Shown: positions 19,221-28,156 of the stretch, one piece after another
Position numbering within the stretch: the stretch's first letter is position 1
Layout: the number at the start of each line of letters is the position of its first letter
NCBI RefSeq assembly: GCF_000364225.2
Contig: NZ_AQFT02000004.1
Location: 124,001 to 188,000 of the forward strand
Length of the DNA: 64,000 nt
From: Eubacterium plexicaudatum ASF492
Lineage (GTDB): Bacteria; Bacillota; Clostridia; Lachnospirales; Lachnospiraceae
Direction: 5' to 3'
Notes under the pieces: generated by a model
The model's input: the letters and a program-made list of their open reading frames with translations, nothing else
The model's database searches: none
What the model was told of the DNA's origin: nothing
Translations under genes and position numbers: made by a program

Positions 19221-19847
19221 CTATCCGATTATGTGTCGAAATTCTTCCATCCTTTTATCTTTAAATAAATAGTTCCCCTCAATAATACTAATAATAGATA
19301 TACATACATTGTTTTGTTCCCAACTTTTATCCCATGAAATATTATCATTAACTCTATAACTCCAATACAACGATATATTCTTTGGTAAAATTTTTTCAAA
19401 AATCATTCCATCCATATCCATATCATCTAAGAAATATTCTTTATAAGGTTTAATTTCTTTGATGAAAAAATCAAAGTACACTTCAGGCGTAATATTTTTT
19501 CCATTATATTGTTTATTAAGTTTTAATAAGAGTGATTTAATTGTTTCTAATTCCCATTTATATAATGTTTCAATTTCTTTATCATAGACATCGGCATTTA
19601 TACAAATTGGATATGATCTTAACAAAGGAAGTTTTTGTATTATTCTATTTTTTTCCAGGTTATTACTGTAAATTTTTAATAAATGTGTAACAAAACAACT
19701 TTCTATATCTACTCCTTTTTTCTCTAATCTCTTCAGTATACTCTCCTTTGATACTATTTTGTTATTGGTCAAAAATGTCAAACAAATATTTTCCAACCAT
19801 TCAATATAACCATCTTTTTTATCTGTATCTATTTTTACATTTTTCAT
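19221..19847 (-). CDS. Hypothetical protein, about 208 aa
   Basis: ATG at 19847 is preferred because GGAG lies 9 nt upstream; a TTG 15 nt earlier is the alternative. A helical, lysine-rich protein, no motif recognised. A 7-bp ATTGAAA/TTTCAAT inverted repeat (19862-19882) covers the region between the upstream stop and this SD. Confidence 0.6.
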   Translation of the reverse strand: MKNVKIDTDKKDGYIEWLENICLTFLTNNKIVSKESILKRLEKKGVDIESCFVTHLLKIYSNNLEKNRIIQKLPLLRSYPICINADVYDKEIETLYKWELETIKSLLLKLNKQYNGKNITPEVYFDFFIKEIKPYKEYFLDDMDMDGMIFEKILPKNISLYWSYRVNDNISWDKSWEQNNVCISIISIIEGNYLFKDKRMEEFRHIIG

Positions 19848-19885
19848 ATTAAATTTCTCCAATTGAAATTAACCTTTTCAATGGC

Positions 19886-20776
19886 TTATTCATCTTTAAA
19901 TTCTGTATCCTCAGTAACCATTGCACTATCTATAATCTGAACATAAGTGTTTTCATCAGGAGTAATGACAACGGGTTCCTTAGTTAATCCCCAAAATGTA
20001 AGTTGATTTCCCTCTGCTTTTATTACACTTCCGTCCCATTCCAGTATCTTTGTACTAAGTTTTACCTTTCCAGGAAGTAACGTAACCACCTTTGCCTCTT
20101 TGTCTTTATAATCTATATCCTTAATTCTATCTTCTATTTCTGGATATATCATTTTTACTTTATCAAATATATCTGGCATATATCGTTTTAGCTGAGAACA
20201 AAATTTAGGAATTTCTTCTCTTTGATAAGATGTAATCTCACCGCCCATCATTGCTCTTGGTCTATATTTTATAAGTTCTACAATGAATTCTGGTGTAAAA
20301 TTTTCTTTCCTGATAATATCTCCATCACCCTTAAAGAAATTTTTTTCTCTAATGGAATTTGAGTAATTGATCAAATGTGGTAACGGAAGAAACACATAAT
20401 CACCAATATAACATAAAAATTTTAAATCTCCTTTGGAATATGCAACATCTCCATACTCATCTTTTCTCTTTCGTATTAAGTCACCACATCTTCTTGCAGC
20501 TTTTGTATATCCTTCTTCTCTTTTTATTTGTCCATAAGAACAAGAGTGAGCATATAATCCGTTTAACATTGCACACTTATTTCTTTTGCAAGCATCACAA
20601 TTTTCTGAATTATTGCAAGTGTAAACCGTGACCCTCTCTCTATCTCTTCTACCAGCTTTAAATAAACTGTTTCGTGGATCATAATATGTAAAATTTATTG
20701 GAATGTAATTACTAATATCTTTCACCTCTTCTATAATAGAATTTTGCTTAATTTTTATTTTTATATCATTGACCAA
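19886..20776 (-). CDS. Hypothetical cysteine-rich protein, 296 aa
   Basis: The N-terminal third has a dense cysteine cluster (TCNNSENCDACKRNKCAMLNG..CSYG..CGD), likely metal-binding. The C-terminal third is beta-rich. No ATG is in frame; TTG at 20776 is the earliest start. The start region overlaps the divergent promoter at 20769-20797, so the two genes probably share or compete for a control region. Confidence 0.6.
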   Translation of the reverse strand: MVNDIKIKIKQNSIIEEVKDISNYIPINFTYYDPRNSLFKAGRRDRERVTVYTCNNSENCDACKRNKCAMLNGLYAHSCSYGQIKREEGYTKAARRCGDLIRKRKDEYGDVAYSKGDLKFLCYIGDYVFLPLPHLINYSNSIREKNFFKGDGDIIRKENFTPEFIVELIKYRPRAMMGGEITSYQREEIPKFCSQLKRYMPDIFDKVKMIYPEIEDRIKDIDYKDKEAKVVTLLPGKVKLSTKILEWDGSVIKAEGNQLTFWGLTKEPVVITPDENTYVQIIDSAMVTEDTEFKDE

Positions 20777-20797
20777 TACACATATGCGTGCTATAAT
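20769..20797 (+). promoter_or_regulatory. Consensus sigma-A promoter
   Basis: TTGACC (20769-20774), 17-nt spacer, TATAAT (20792-20797). It drives the rightward 58-aa gene starting 37 bp downstream. Confidence 0.85.
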
Positions 20798-20833
20798 GTA
20801 TAATTAATATTTCAATTCAAGGAGGTATATTGA

Positions 20834-21010
20834 ATGAAAAACGAATTAAGTTCCGTATTAAATAATGGTATCTTATCAAATCCTGGAGATGAACTCTACG
20901 CACGTATTACCCCCACTGGTCGCAAAGTAATAAAGGTTAAAAAGAATGGGAAAAAAGCTAGTGCGACACAATACAAAAGTGGGAAAACCGTATATACATT
21001 TAGTTCGTAA
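20834..21010 (+). CDS. Small basic protein, 58 aa, stand-alone unit
   Basis: ATG preceded by AAGGAGG. The product is basic (GRKVIKVKKNGKKASATQYKSGKTVYTF), plausibly nucleic-acid binding. It is a complete transcription unit (consensus promoter, one gene, intrinsic terminator) lying against the direction of all neighbours. That is the mark of a gene expressed from host polymerase independently of the phage programme. No family recognised. Confidence 0.75.
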   Translation: MKNELSSVLNNGILSNPGDELYARITPTGRKVIKVKKNGKKASATQYKSGKTVYTFSS

Positions 21011-21030
21011 TTAACAGAATATCTTTATTG

Positions 21031-21066
21031 TTCCTCTAAGCAGTTACGGCTTAGAGGAATTTTTTA
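21031..21066 (+). terminator. Intrinsic terminator
   Basis: TTCCTCTAAGC / GCTTAGAGGAA, a perfect 11-bp stem with a 7-nt loop followed by seven Ts. Confidence 0.9.
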
Positions 21067-21093
21067 TCCTTTGAAACTCTGGATTTATTGTCC

Positions 21094-21573
21094 TTACATA
21101 TAATCCTTGATCCTATTTTCATTTGAATCAATTAAATATAAATCTTCCAATTTACCATCTTTAGGTAGTGTCCAACTATATCTGCATGGACGCTCATCAA
21201 AAAACTTTTTGATTCTTCTAATAACAATTTCTTCCCAGTACTCATTTAAGGGTTTTACCAACTGAATTGCTAATGAATTACACTCATCTGTCATATGATA
21301 AAATGTCATCTGTTCCCAATCATCAACATCTTGATATGTTTCCATTAAATATTCGTCTTTTAACTCATAATCATCATAGTAATCTTTTCTTTTAGAACTG
21401 AATTCCTCTTCCCAAAACAAATCCATTTCATAATCGCCATGAAAATTACCCATTTCCATCTGGACATTATCAAGCGTTCCCAAGGCATAACTTATTAGTT
21501 CTCTTTCAAAATTTCCCGTATAACTGTTTGTCTTTATAATTAATTCATAATTCGGAATCTGTTGCACTCTCAT
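21094..21573 (-). CDS. Hypothetical protein, 159 aa
   Basis: A strongly acidic, aromatic-rich protein (EEFSSKRKDYYDDYELKDEYLMETYQDVDDWEQ). GGAGG places the ATG. No recognisable family. It follows the radical-SAM gene by 21 bp on the same strand. Confidence 0.6.
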   Translation of the reverse strand: MRVQQIPNYELIIKTNSYTGNFERELISYALGTLDNVQMEMGNFHGDYEMDLFWEEEFSSKRKDYYDDYELKDEYLMETYQDVDDWEQMTFYHMTDECNSLAIQLVKPLNEYWEEIVIRRIKKFFDERPCRYSWTLPKDGKLEDLYLIDSNENRIKDYM

Positions 21574-21594
21574 AATTTTTCCTCCAATATCTGA

Positions 21595-22833
21595 TCATTC
21601 AAAATCCATAAATTTCATATCAAAATATTTCTTTGCCAACTCAGGAATATCTTTTTCAACTTGTTTCAAATATCTCATTTCGGAACATTCTTTTTGGTGC
21701 CTTGACTGTTGATATTTAACAAATTCTTTATATGACTTCTTCTTAAATGCAGATGGTTGATTACACCATGCAGCTAGATTTATATATGTACCTCTATATG
21801 GAGATTCTTCATATCGGTTAAATCGCATTATATATGGCAAGCACTGATATCTCATCAACAATTCGATCCGTTTCCATAGATCCCACAAATCTTGCTTCCA
21901 AAATTCGTCATCCCATTTATCTTCTCTATCAAACCCACAAAATGTATAAAACTTTGGAATCTTATCTGTGTACTTTCTTAATAACTGCAACTTCTTCTCT
22001 ATCAGGTCATAATCTGCCACATTATCAAACGCAAATATATAATCCCCATCATACTTACTTTTAAAAAGAACCTCACATTTTTCATCCGTAAGAAGTCTCT
22101 CATCCATGCCTTGCTTATACTGAAATGGTTTTCCAGTAGATTGTAACTCTTCAAAAATCTCTCGCCAATGTGGACTTCCTAGAATATTATCATCCAGTAA
22201 GCATATTTTCTTTCTTGACGGATCAAGAAATTCACTTAATGGACTATGACAATCTACTTTTTTATAATTACGGTTTACACAAAACTCACACTGTCTGAAG
22301 CAGCCTCTTGTGGTATAGCCCAAGCTATAGTCAAGATAATACTTAAAATCATTTCTCTTTTTACCACTCTCAATCTGCTCATTTACCCAATCATCATACA
22401 AATGGTAATCTGGCATATGGTGTTCTACTTCTTCAGGAAGTTTAGGAGCCTTGTCATAAAAGAATCCTGTACCTCCATATTCTACATTAGATAGAGTCAA
22501 TAGGTCTTCATCTATTGGCGTATCAGTAAACACTTTAGAAATAAAAACCTTATCAAGCTTTATATTTTCTTCTCTGAAACATGGTGACATTTTTTCACAT
22601 AAAATTTTTGAATTTAATTCATCGTGCTTCTTAAACCTCTTTTCATATTCTTCAAGTGCTGATTGATAATCAATCCAAATTGATTCATCATAATATAAAT
22701 CCTTATAATCTGTTATTAGTTTTACATCATGTCCAAACTCTTTGTAATAGCCTGATAACTTCATACAAACTAAATTAGGAAACCTATGCTTGTCTCTGCC
22801 TATCAGATCTGCATCTATAATTGCTATTTTCAA
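21595..22833 (-). CDS. Radical-SAM enzyme with B12-binding-like N-terminal domain
   Basis: 412 aa. The N-terminus (KIAIIDADLIGRDKHRFPNLVCMKLSGYYKEFGHDVKLI) has the Rossmann-like start of cobalamin-binding radical-SAM enzymes. GYTTRGCFRQCEFC (~residues 172-185) provides the CxxxCxxC cluster motif, and ICLLDDNIL plus GMDERLL follow as in this subfamily. The TTG start has no clear SD, and a strong SD further upstream leads a short frame (MTEKYTLLLNN..), so the true start may be longer. Phage homologues exist; substrate unknown. Confidence 0.85.
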   Translation of the reverse strand: MKIAIIDADLIGRDKHRFPNLVCMKLSGYYKEFGHDVKLITDYKDLYYDESIWIDYQSALEEYEKRFKKHDELNSKILCEKMSPCFREENIKLDKVFISKVFTDTPIDEDLLTLSNVEYGGTGFFYDKAPKLPEEVEHHMPDYHLYDDWVNEQIESGKKRNDFKYYLDYSLGYTTRGCFRQCEFCVNRNYKKVDCHSPLSEFLDPSRKKICLLDDNILGSPHWREIFEELQSTGKPFQYKQGMDERLLTDEKCEVLFKSKYDGDYIFAFDNVADYDLIEKKLQLLRKYTDKIPKFYTFCGFDREDKWDDEFWKQDLWDLWKRIELLMRYQCLPYIMRFNRYEESPYRGTYINLAAWCNQPSAFKKKSYKEFVKYQQSRHQKECSEMRYLKQVEKDIPELAKKYFDMKFMDFE

Positions 22834-22892
22834 TATTATTTAGGAGTAAAGTATACTTTTCTGTCATGACAAACCTCTTTACCTCCTATGTT

Positions 22893-23622
22893 TTATTTTT
22901 TTCTCCACCCTGTAGCCGCCAGTACGCTTCTATACGGTGATTTGCCAAATGTACTTCCCCATTCAGTCATATTTCCTTTAATTCCTGTATTATACGGATG
23001 AACAATCTTATAATTCAAATACGATTCTTCATCTAACATTCCAAGCATTATTAACCCTTCTCTACAGGCAAGTATATCATGCTGTCTTTTCCCAGGCTTA
23101 GAATGATATTTCTCTAATAGTCTTTTCTCATCAGACCAAACACCCAGAAGGGTATTTTTCTCACTATGACATACATTTTTACCAATTAATATTACATTCT
23201 CTATATTCTTACTTTTCAGAACTGAATCTGCTGCAACTACATCACAATTAAAATTGAATGTTCTAATTACCTGCTTATCTTTAAACTTGTCCAATGGATT
23301 TTTTACAATATTGCTACCAACAAAACCACCATTCATGACCAAACAATCTATTTTATGGTTTATCAAATATCTTGCCAACTCAGTTAATGCTCCACCTACA
23401 AATACATATTTTGCAATAGGTGGCATTTTATTAGACACTTTAATTCCCAACTTTTCAAGCTGTTCTTTTCTATTTTTCCTTCTGAAGTCTTTGGAAGCGG
23501 ATCACAAACCACCTCTTGTAAGACACCTTTATCATATAAATATTCCGCAGCAATCACATCATCAACATCTGCATCTAATTCCGCTATGTATACTACTTCT
23601 CTTACTATAATTAAATCACCAT
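22893..23622 (-). CDS. Nucleoside-hydrolase-like protein, frame interrupted twice
   Basis: The larger ORF (22893-23450) contains KYVFVGGALTELARYL, CLVMNGGFVG, FNFNCDVVAADSVL and NVILIGKNV, matching the order of inosine-uridine nucleoside hydrolases. The N-terminal piece in another frame has AELDADVDDVIAAEYL, equivalent to the Ca-binding DxDxxxDD motif. One base is missing in the T5 run at 23473-23477, and probably one more after ATG 23622 (23613-23615). Such enzymes cleave N-ribosidic bonds; a phage copy could act in nucleotide salvage or NAD metabolism. Assignment moderate. Confidence 0.6.
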
Positions 23623-23627
23623 TCTTT

Positions 23628-23885
23628 CTATACTCTTATCACTTCTCCAGTGTCTTTGTCACAAATCATTGCATTCTCACAAACTTCTTTCATTACAAAT
23701 GGATAATTGTTCTGCTTTAATATCTCATTTGCTTCCTTAATAAATTGTCCTCTACTTAATTCTATTTCATTATGAGAATATTCATCTTCATATTCCCACG
23801 TATCAAGATACTGTATATCAAGAAAATTATGTTCTTGTAAATCACTTTTAAACCTTTCTAATTCTTCCATACAAAGTAATGTCAC
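23628..23885 (-). CDS. Hypothetical protein, 85 aa
   Basis: A small acidic helical protein ending MICDKDTGEVIRV. The upstream spacer carries ATGAAAGCAAAATTTTAAG, a degenerate copy of the recurrent hairpin. No function recognised. Confidence 0.55.
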   Translation of the reverse strand: MTLLCMEELERFKSDLQEHNFLDIQYLDTWEYEDEYSHNEIELSRGQFIKEANEILKQNNYPFVMKEVCENAMICDKDTGEVIRV

Positions 23886-23937
23886 ATTTATTCTCCTTTT
23901 TCACCCGATGAAAGCAAAATTTTAAGACTAATATTTT

Positions 23938-24354
23938 CTACAAAAACATTTCTTTTCTTAATATATTCCTGAATGCTAGTGGACTATCAATTACATGCTT
24001 TGAATATTGAAATCTCTTTAAGAAATCCATAACTTGTTGTGCATCTCCTCGATTAAGTGAAATAAACTTTACATACTCTGGATTACCAGCAACACAAACT
24101 ACCGCCCAACTATGTTCTTCTCCTCTAAAACCTACATCTACACCGACATCACAAATCTGAGTAATTAATTTTCTACATTCCTCAAGTTCCCTTTGCGAAC
24201 ATTCACAATTCTTTTTTGCCTCAGCAGAAAGAGAATACATTCTACCTGATATTTTAATCCAATTATCAAATTCATTATATTTTTCTTCCAAAGAAGTAAT
24301 CCGATTCATTTCATCTGAAAACAGCCATTTCCTAATCTTATCTTTTAACTTCAA
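23938..24354 (-). CDS. Hypothetical protein, 138 aa
   Basis: TTG start after GAGGTG. N-terminal basic helix (MKLKDKIRKWLF), a coiled-coil middle, then a beta-rich segment (EHSWAVVCVAGNPEYVKFISL). No family recognised. Confidence 0.55.
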   Translation of the reverse strand: MKLKDKIRKWLFSDEMNRITSLEEKYNEFDNWIKISGRMYSLSAEAKKNCECSQRELEECRKLITQICDVGVDVGFRGEEHSWAVVCVAGNPEYVKFISLNRGDAQQVMDFLKRFQYSKHVIDSPLAFRNILRKEMFL

Positions 24355-24363
24355 TGATTCACC

Positions 24364-24768
24364 TCAATTCAGCAATGCAGCAATTTCATCTAACTCCAGC
24401 TCAGTCTTCTTTTCATCAGATAACATCTTGTCCAATTTAGCTTCTAAAGCCTTCAGCTCTGCTTCTTTCCTCTTATACTCAAAAATTTCAATTTTACATT
24501 TGATATCCGTGATCCATTCCGCAATGTTATATCCTGAAATTTCTAAACTGGTTCCTAAATCTTTAGCTGACATTAAGTACATATTCAGCCTAACAAGTAA
24601 TAACTGCAAATCATTAGACTGAAGGACATTTAAATTGAACTTTTGTCCTTCTAAATCTAAGACACAATTTGTAAGTGGCGTAAACTTCTTTGAACCATTT
24701 AACGCTGACTTCTTCTTATCGATAACCTGTTTTAGCTGTAAAACTCTTTCATCATTCTTTGTTGCCAT
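24364..24768 (-). CDS. Coiled-coil protein
   Basis: Start ATG 24768 chosen over an upstream start because AAGGAAGG precedes it; it overlaps the stop of the upstream gene. The product is helical, with a C-terminal coiled coil of Lys/Glu/Leu heptads (EYKRKEAELKALEAKLDKML). A structural or scaffolding role is possible; otherwise unknown. Confidence 0.6.
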   Translation of the reverse strand: MATKNDERVLQLKQVIDKKKSALNGSKKFTPLTNCVLDLEGQKFNLNVLQSNDLQLLLVRLNMYLMSAKDLGTSLEISGYNIAEWITDIKCKIEIFEYKRKEAELKALEAKLDKMLSDEKKTELELDEIAALLN

Positions 24769-25927
24769 AATAGTTTTTCCTTCCTTTCTCATTTCCATTT
24801 TTTAAATATTCAATCTTGTAGCTTGGTTGCAATTTTTCATATAGCTGCTCTATCGTTAAAGGAATAAAATTATATTCATATTCTTGTGTTGACCAACTAT
24901 ATCTCTTAGGTTTTTCTATTACATTAAACTCAAACCGTTTTCTATAATCTGCTTTATTTTCACTTTCTCTCCTATTCCAGTGCCAAGAAATTTTACAACC
25001 ATATAATCCATCTTTTTCTTTATATACATCATACTCAAAAGCATCATTGTTTATATTTGGATAATTATAATATTCTGTTTCGTCCTTGTTTAAGAAATCA
25101 ATAAACTCATCTAATGTATATCGAATATACTTATCTTTAGATTCATCGTATGGAGAATAGTGTTCATCATGTTCTAATCTTTCAAAGAGATTTGCGTATT
25201 CAGGAGTACAGTTTTCTTCTATACACTTGATAAACTTATTACCAGATAAATTTTTATGTGCTACAAATCGCCACTCAAATTCATTTCTATATATCTTTTC
25301 TCCACTCACATAATCATAATCGTGATATTTGTATGCAAACCAAAACATTTTACCATCTGCTATACCACCATAATCATAATGCTCAAATTTACCCATATAA
25401 ATTTCTTCTTCATTACTTTTTGATAAATATGTAGCACCAACAGTTAAATTTCTTGCTTTTATACTTTCTTTGTTATGCACCACTTTATTGTATTCTGAAA
25501 TCTGTTTATAATCAGGAGACTCTACTGGCATAAAAACTAAATCTTTACCATCCCACCCATAAACAAATTCACCTTCAAGCCCTTTACCCTTGGTGGAATT
25601 TACATTTTCAAGAATGTACAACAAATTTTCAATAGTTATCTCAAATTCAAAATTACGTGGATCATATACTCTGCAATATGCTTGGCGGTGATCCCAACCT
25701 AAAGAATAATCTCCAACCTTTTTATTTAGCACAAAACCAGTTGTTGGTACATTATCAAATTCTTCATTTGGAATATCTTCATTACGCCAACTATTCCAGG
25801 AAGTCTCTTTTCGTAGTTTGCCTTTTTCATCATAATAAATTATATAAGCTAACTTGCCTGTGTAAGTACCAGAACGATGTTGATATCCTACATTGATTAC
25901 TTTCGGGATAAATATATTACTTTTCAA
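24752..25927 (-). CDS. Hypothetical protein, 391 aa
   Basis: A large soluble protein rich in Trp/Tyr/Asp with many short beta strands (YTGKLAYIIYYDEKGKLRKETSWNSW). I have the impression of a recurring Clostridia-phage family, but cannot name it. TTG start after GAGGAG. The 3' end overlaps the next gene by 17 bp. Confidence 0.6.
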   Translation of the reverse strand: MKSNIFIPKVINVGYQHRSGTYTGKLAYIIYYDEKGKLRKETSWNSWRNEDIPNEEFDNVPTTGFVLNKKVGDYSLGWDHRQAYCRVYDPRNFEFEITIENLLYILENVNSTKGKGLEGEFVYGWDGKDLVFMPVESPDYKQISEYNKVVHNKESIKARNLTVGATYLSKSNEEEIYMGKFEHYDYGGIADGKMFWFAYKYHDYDYVSGEKIYRNEFEWRFVAHKNLSGNKFIKCIEENCTPEYANLFERLEHDEHYSPYDESKDKYIRYTLDEFIDFLNKDETEYYNYPNINNDAFEYDVYKEKDGLYGCKISWHWNRRESENKADYRKRFEFNVIEKPKRYSWSTQEYEYNFIPLTIEQLYEKLQPSYKIEYLKNGNEKGRKNYYGNKE

Positions 25928-26261
25928 ACGATTTCTCCTCTTTTCTTTGCATATCTATATTACATATCACTTTTCCCCATTCTTCTGCTAAACTACATAA
26001 TGAAGATACACTATCTGTTTTACATTTTCTCAAGCTACAAAAATTTTCTTTAATTATTGTATATAACATAACTTTTTCATATTTTGATAATAATTTCCCA
26101 TTGAAAGTTTTATTGGTTCTGTTAGCCAAAACAATATTATCTTTTCCAATATGTATAATCAAATATTTATTCCAAAAATTAAATATACCTTCATTTTCAA
26201 AATAGAAATCTTTACTTTCTTTATTCTTTTCTAAAACATAATAATTTAAAATATTATCCAT
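25917..26261 (-). CDS. Hypothetical protein, 114 aa
   Basis: No conserved motif. Two cysteines near CSLRKCKTDSVSSLCSL. Overlaps the upstream and downstream genes by a few bases, supporting operon membership. Confidence 0.5.
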   Translation of the reverse strand: MDNILNYYVLEKNKESKDFYFENEGIFNFWNKYLIIHIGKDNIVLANRTNKTFNGKLLSKYEKVMLYTIIKENFCSLRKCKTDSVSSLCSLAEEWGKVICNIDMQRKEEKSFEK

Positions 26262-26437
26262 CTCCTGTAATATACTAACCTACAATATTTTTGATAATCT
26301 TCCCTTGTATATTCATATTTATTTGCCATATCCATACACACTTCATTTTCCCATGGATTACAGTCCTCATCTTCTAATGCTGAAAACCAGCTTCCTATTA
26401 AAAATTCAATATCATGCAAAATTTTTTGTTCAGTCAT
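26246..26437 (-). CDS. Hypothetical protein, 63 aa
   Basis: Start ATG 26437 is preferred because AAAGG lies just upstream; a longer form to 26485 is possible. A small acidic protein, function unknown. Confidence 0.5.
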   Translation of the reverse strand: MTEQKILHDIEFLIGSWFSALEDEDCNPWENEVCMDMANKYEYTREDYQKYCRLVYYRRWIIF

Positions 26438-26481
26438 TCTATTACCTTTGATTTTTCTCATGAAAGAGTTGTTTTCTGGCA

Positions 26482-26718
26482 TCAATCTAATACTGGTTTA
26501 CATGGATCTGACCATCTTTTATCTTTATGTTTTTCTATGAATTTTTCACACTCATCCCAATCTTTTATGTAACGAAAAAAGTATTTTCCACAATCTTTAC
26601 ATTTTAATTCTATTTCTAAAAAACGGATATCATTATCGTTATATCCGTGAGTCCAATGCCAGCAAACCACCTCACTATTTTTATGTCTGCAAAACAAATC
26701 CATAATCCTTTTAATCAT
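26482..26718 (-). CDS. Hypothetical zinc-binding protein, about 78 aa
   Basis: CRHK..VVCWHWTHG..LKCKDCGKYFF gives two CxxC/CxxH pairs typical of a zinc ribbon. A start at 26718 (GGAG 6 nt upstream) is more likely than 26730. It overlaps the DUF488 gene. Confidence 0.55.
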   Translation of the reverse strand: MIKRIMDLFCRHKNSEVVCWHWTHGYNDNDIRFLEIELKCKDCGKYFFRYIKDWDECEKFIEKHKDKRWSDPCKPVLD

Positions 26719-27092
26719 TTTCTTCTCCATTCCTCACACTGAAATCCGTTCTGATTTAACCACTCAGCTACCAAATATCTGTGACAAAAATCTGATGGTT
26801 TCTCATAACAAATCAGCGCAATGTCTTTGCCATTTACATTCGGAACTAAATAATTTAATTCCTTAATTACAGTGGTAGCATCTAAAACATCCAGAACCTC
26901 AACTTTAAAACGCTCTATATAATAGTCATTATCATGATTCTTTTTCCATTCCATGAAGAATCCATACTTTGGAGCCAACTTTTTATACTGTAACCCCTTA
27001 TACCAATCAGGTGTTTTACCACATATTGAGATTGGTATAATGTTATGCTTTTCTAATTCTTTTAGTTTTGCGAAATAACTTGTGTATATCAT
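26715..27092 (-). CDS. DUF488 family protein
   Basis: 125 aa. Starts MIYTSYFAKLKEL and ends ALICYEKPSDFCHRYLVAEWL, the diagnostic DUF488 C-terminal motif with the conserved Cys-His pair. DUF488 is widespread in bacteria and phages; function unknown, possibly in stress or nucleic-acid metabolism. Overlaps the upstream gene (ATGA). Confidence 0.85.
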   Translation of the reverse strand: MIYTSYFAKLKELEKHNIIPISICGKTPDWYKGLQYKKLAPKYGFFMEWKKNHDNDYYIERFKVEVLDVLDATTVIKELNYLVPNVNGKDIALICYEKPSDFCHRYLVAEWLNQNGFQCEEWRRK

Positions 27093-27335
27093 TCATCTAC
27101 CTCGCTCATATATTTCTCTATTTTTTCTTTACACTTTCTACAATAATGACGTTCTTTACCAAAAATTTTACTCATATTTTCATGAACATTTTGAACCGCT
27201 GTATCAGCATATACCCGTCCATCATTAGTTGGATTTATATCGTGAGCAAAAATATTTATTGTATAAATAATAAGAAGCACCACAAGAATTTGCTTTTTCT
27301 CCACATCTATCACAAATAACTATATTTTGAATCAT
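27089..27335 (-). CDS. Small zinc-binding protein, frame interrupted
   Basis: AAGGAG precedes ATG 27335. Frame 0 gives ICDRCGEKANSCGASYYLYNKYF, then the conserved part (HDINPTNDGRVYADTAV..CRKCKEKIEKYM) continues in another frame to 27089. Removing one base from the A5 run at 27248-27252 joins them into an 81-aa protein with CxxC pairs at both ends. Zinc ribbon; function unknown. Confidence 0.6.
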
Positions 27336-27367
27336 ATTTTTTTACTCCTTTGAAATGAAAATTCTAT

Positions 27368-28125
27368 TTACAAAATAATGCTATTCCATTTCTTGTTCTT
27401 TTCATATTTCCACTGAATGTTTCCTAAACTAATTCTCACTTCAATATCTTCTACATTTTTCATAGAAAGTAACCATTCACGATACGCATTAACCTCTTCA
27501 TCTGTGGCATCCTGAAACGCTTTCCAGTGATCAAGAGTTTTATCAATCTCCTCTACTGCCCATTCATAATCAGATAATGCAGCTTGTCTCCTAAATTCTG
27601 TAAGATACTCTTCTACTTCAGCTTTTGCCTCTTGATATGTAAAATAAACTTTATCTGGTCTGATACTCACATGAGTTATATGATGTTGCCACATAGGATA
27701 TTTCTTGATAATACGAAACCCTTCTTTAGTAATATCTGTTTCAATATGTCCATGAAAAATCTTATCTGATTTAACAAGCAATCCCGCTTCATATGCTTTC
27801 TTGATCGACTCAGAATCGTCTATCTGTACACATAATTCATTAAATAATTTTTCATCTTCAGGATCGGTTCTCCATTCCAAATCAAATAATTTTGTATTAT
27901 ATGTCCAGCCTTTAGGAAGTTTTCTATATTTTTGATTATCCTTAAATTCATCAATTGGAACTCCATCTATATATCTTGTTTCTTTTGGTTCCAATAAATC
28001 TATACATACAGCGTCAGAAAATTGTTCGTCTACTCTGCCATATTTCACACTATATTCATTTCCGCTTTTGTTACACCAATAAACAATATCTCCATACTTA
28101 AATCTTTTTCAAAACCTTTTTGAAT
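27368..28125 (-). CDS. Hypothetical protein, about 250 aa, frame interrupted near start
   Basis: The ORF from a GTG at 28048 has no SD. The same frame is open further upstream, giving KRFKYGDIVYWCNKSGNEYSV. A very strong SD (AGGAGGTG, 28132-28139) lies 6 nt before ATT at 28125, whose frame joins this one if one A is added to the run at 28105-28109. The body is acidic and helical (TYQEAKAEVEEYLTEFRRQ), function unknown. The gene therefore probably begins at an ATT, or an ATG was lost. Confidence 0.6.
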
Positions 28126-28156
28126 GCTTATCACCTCCTGCCATGAAACCGATGAT

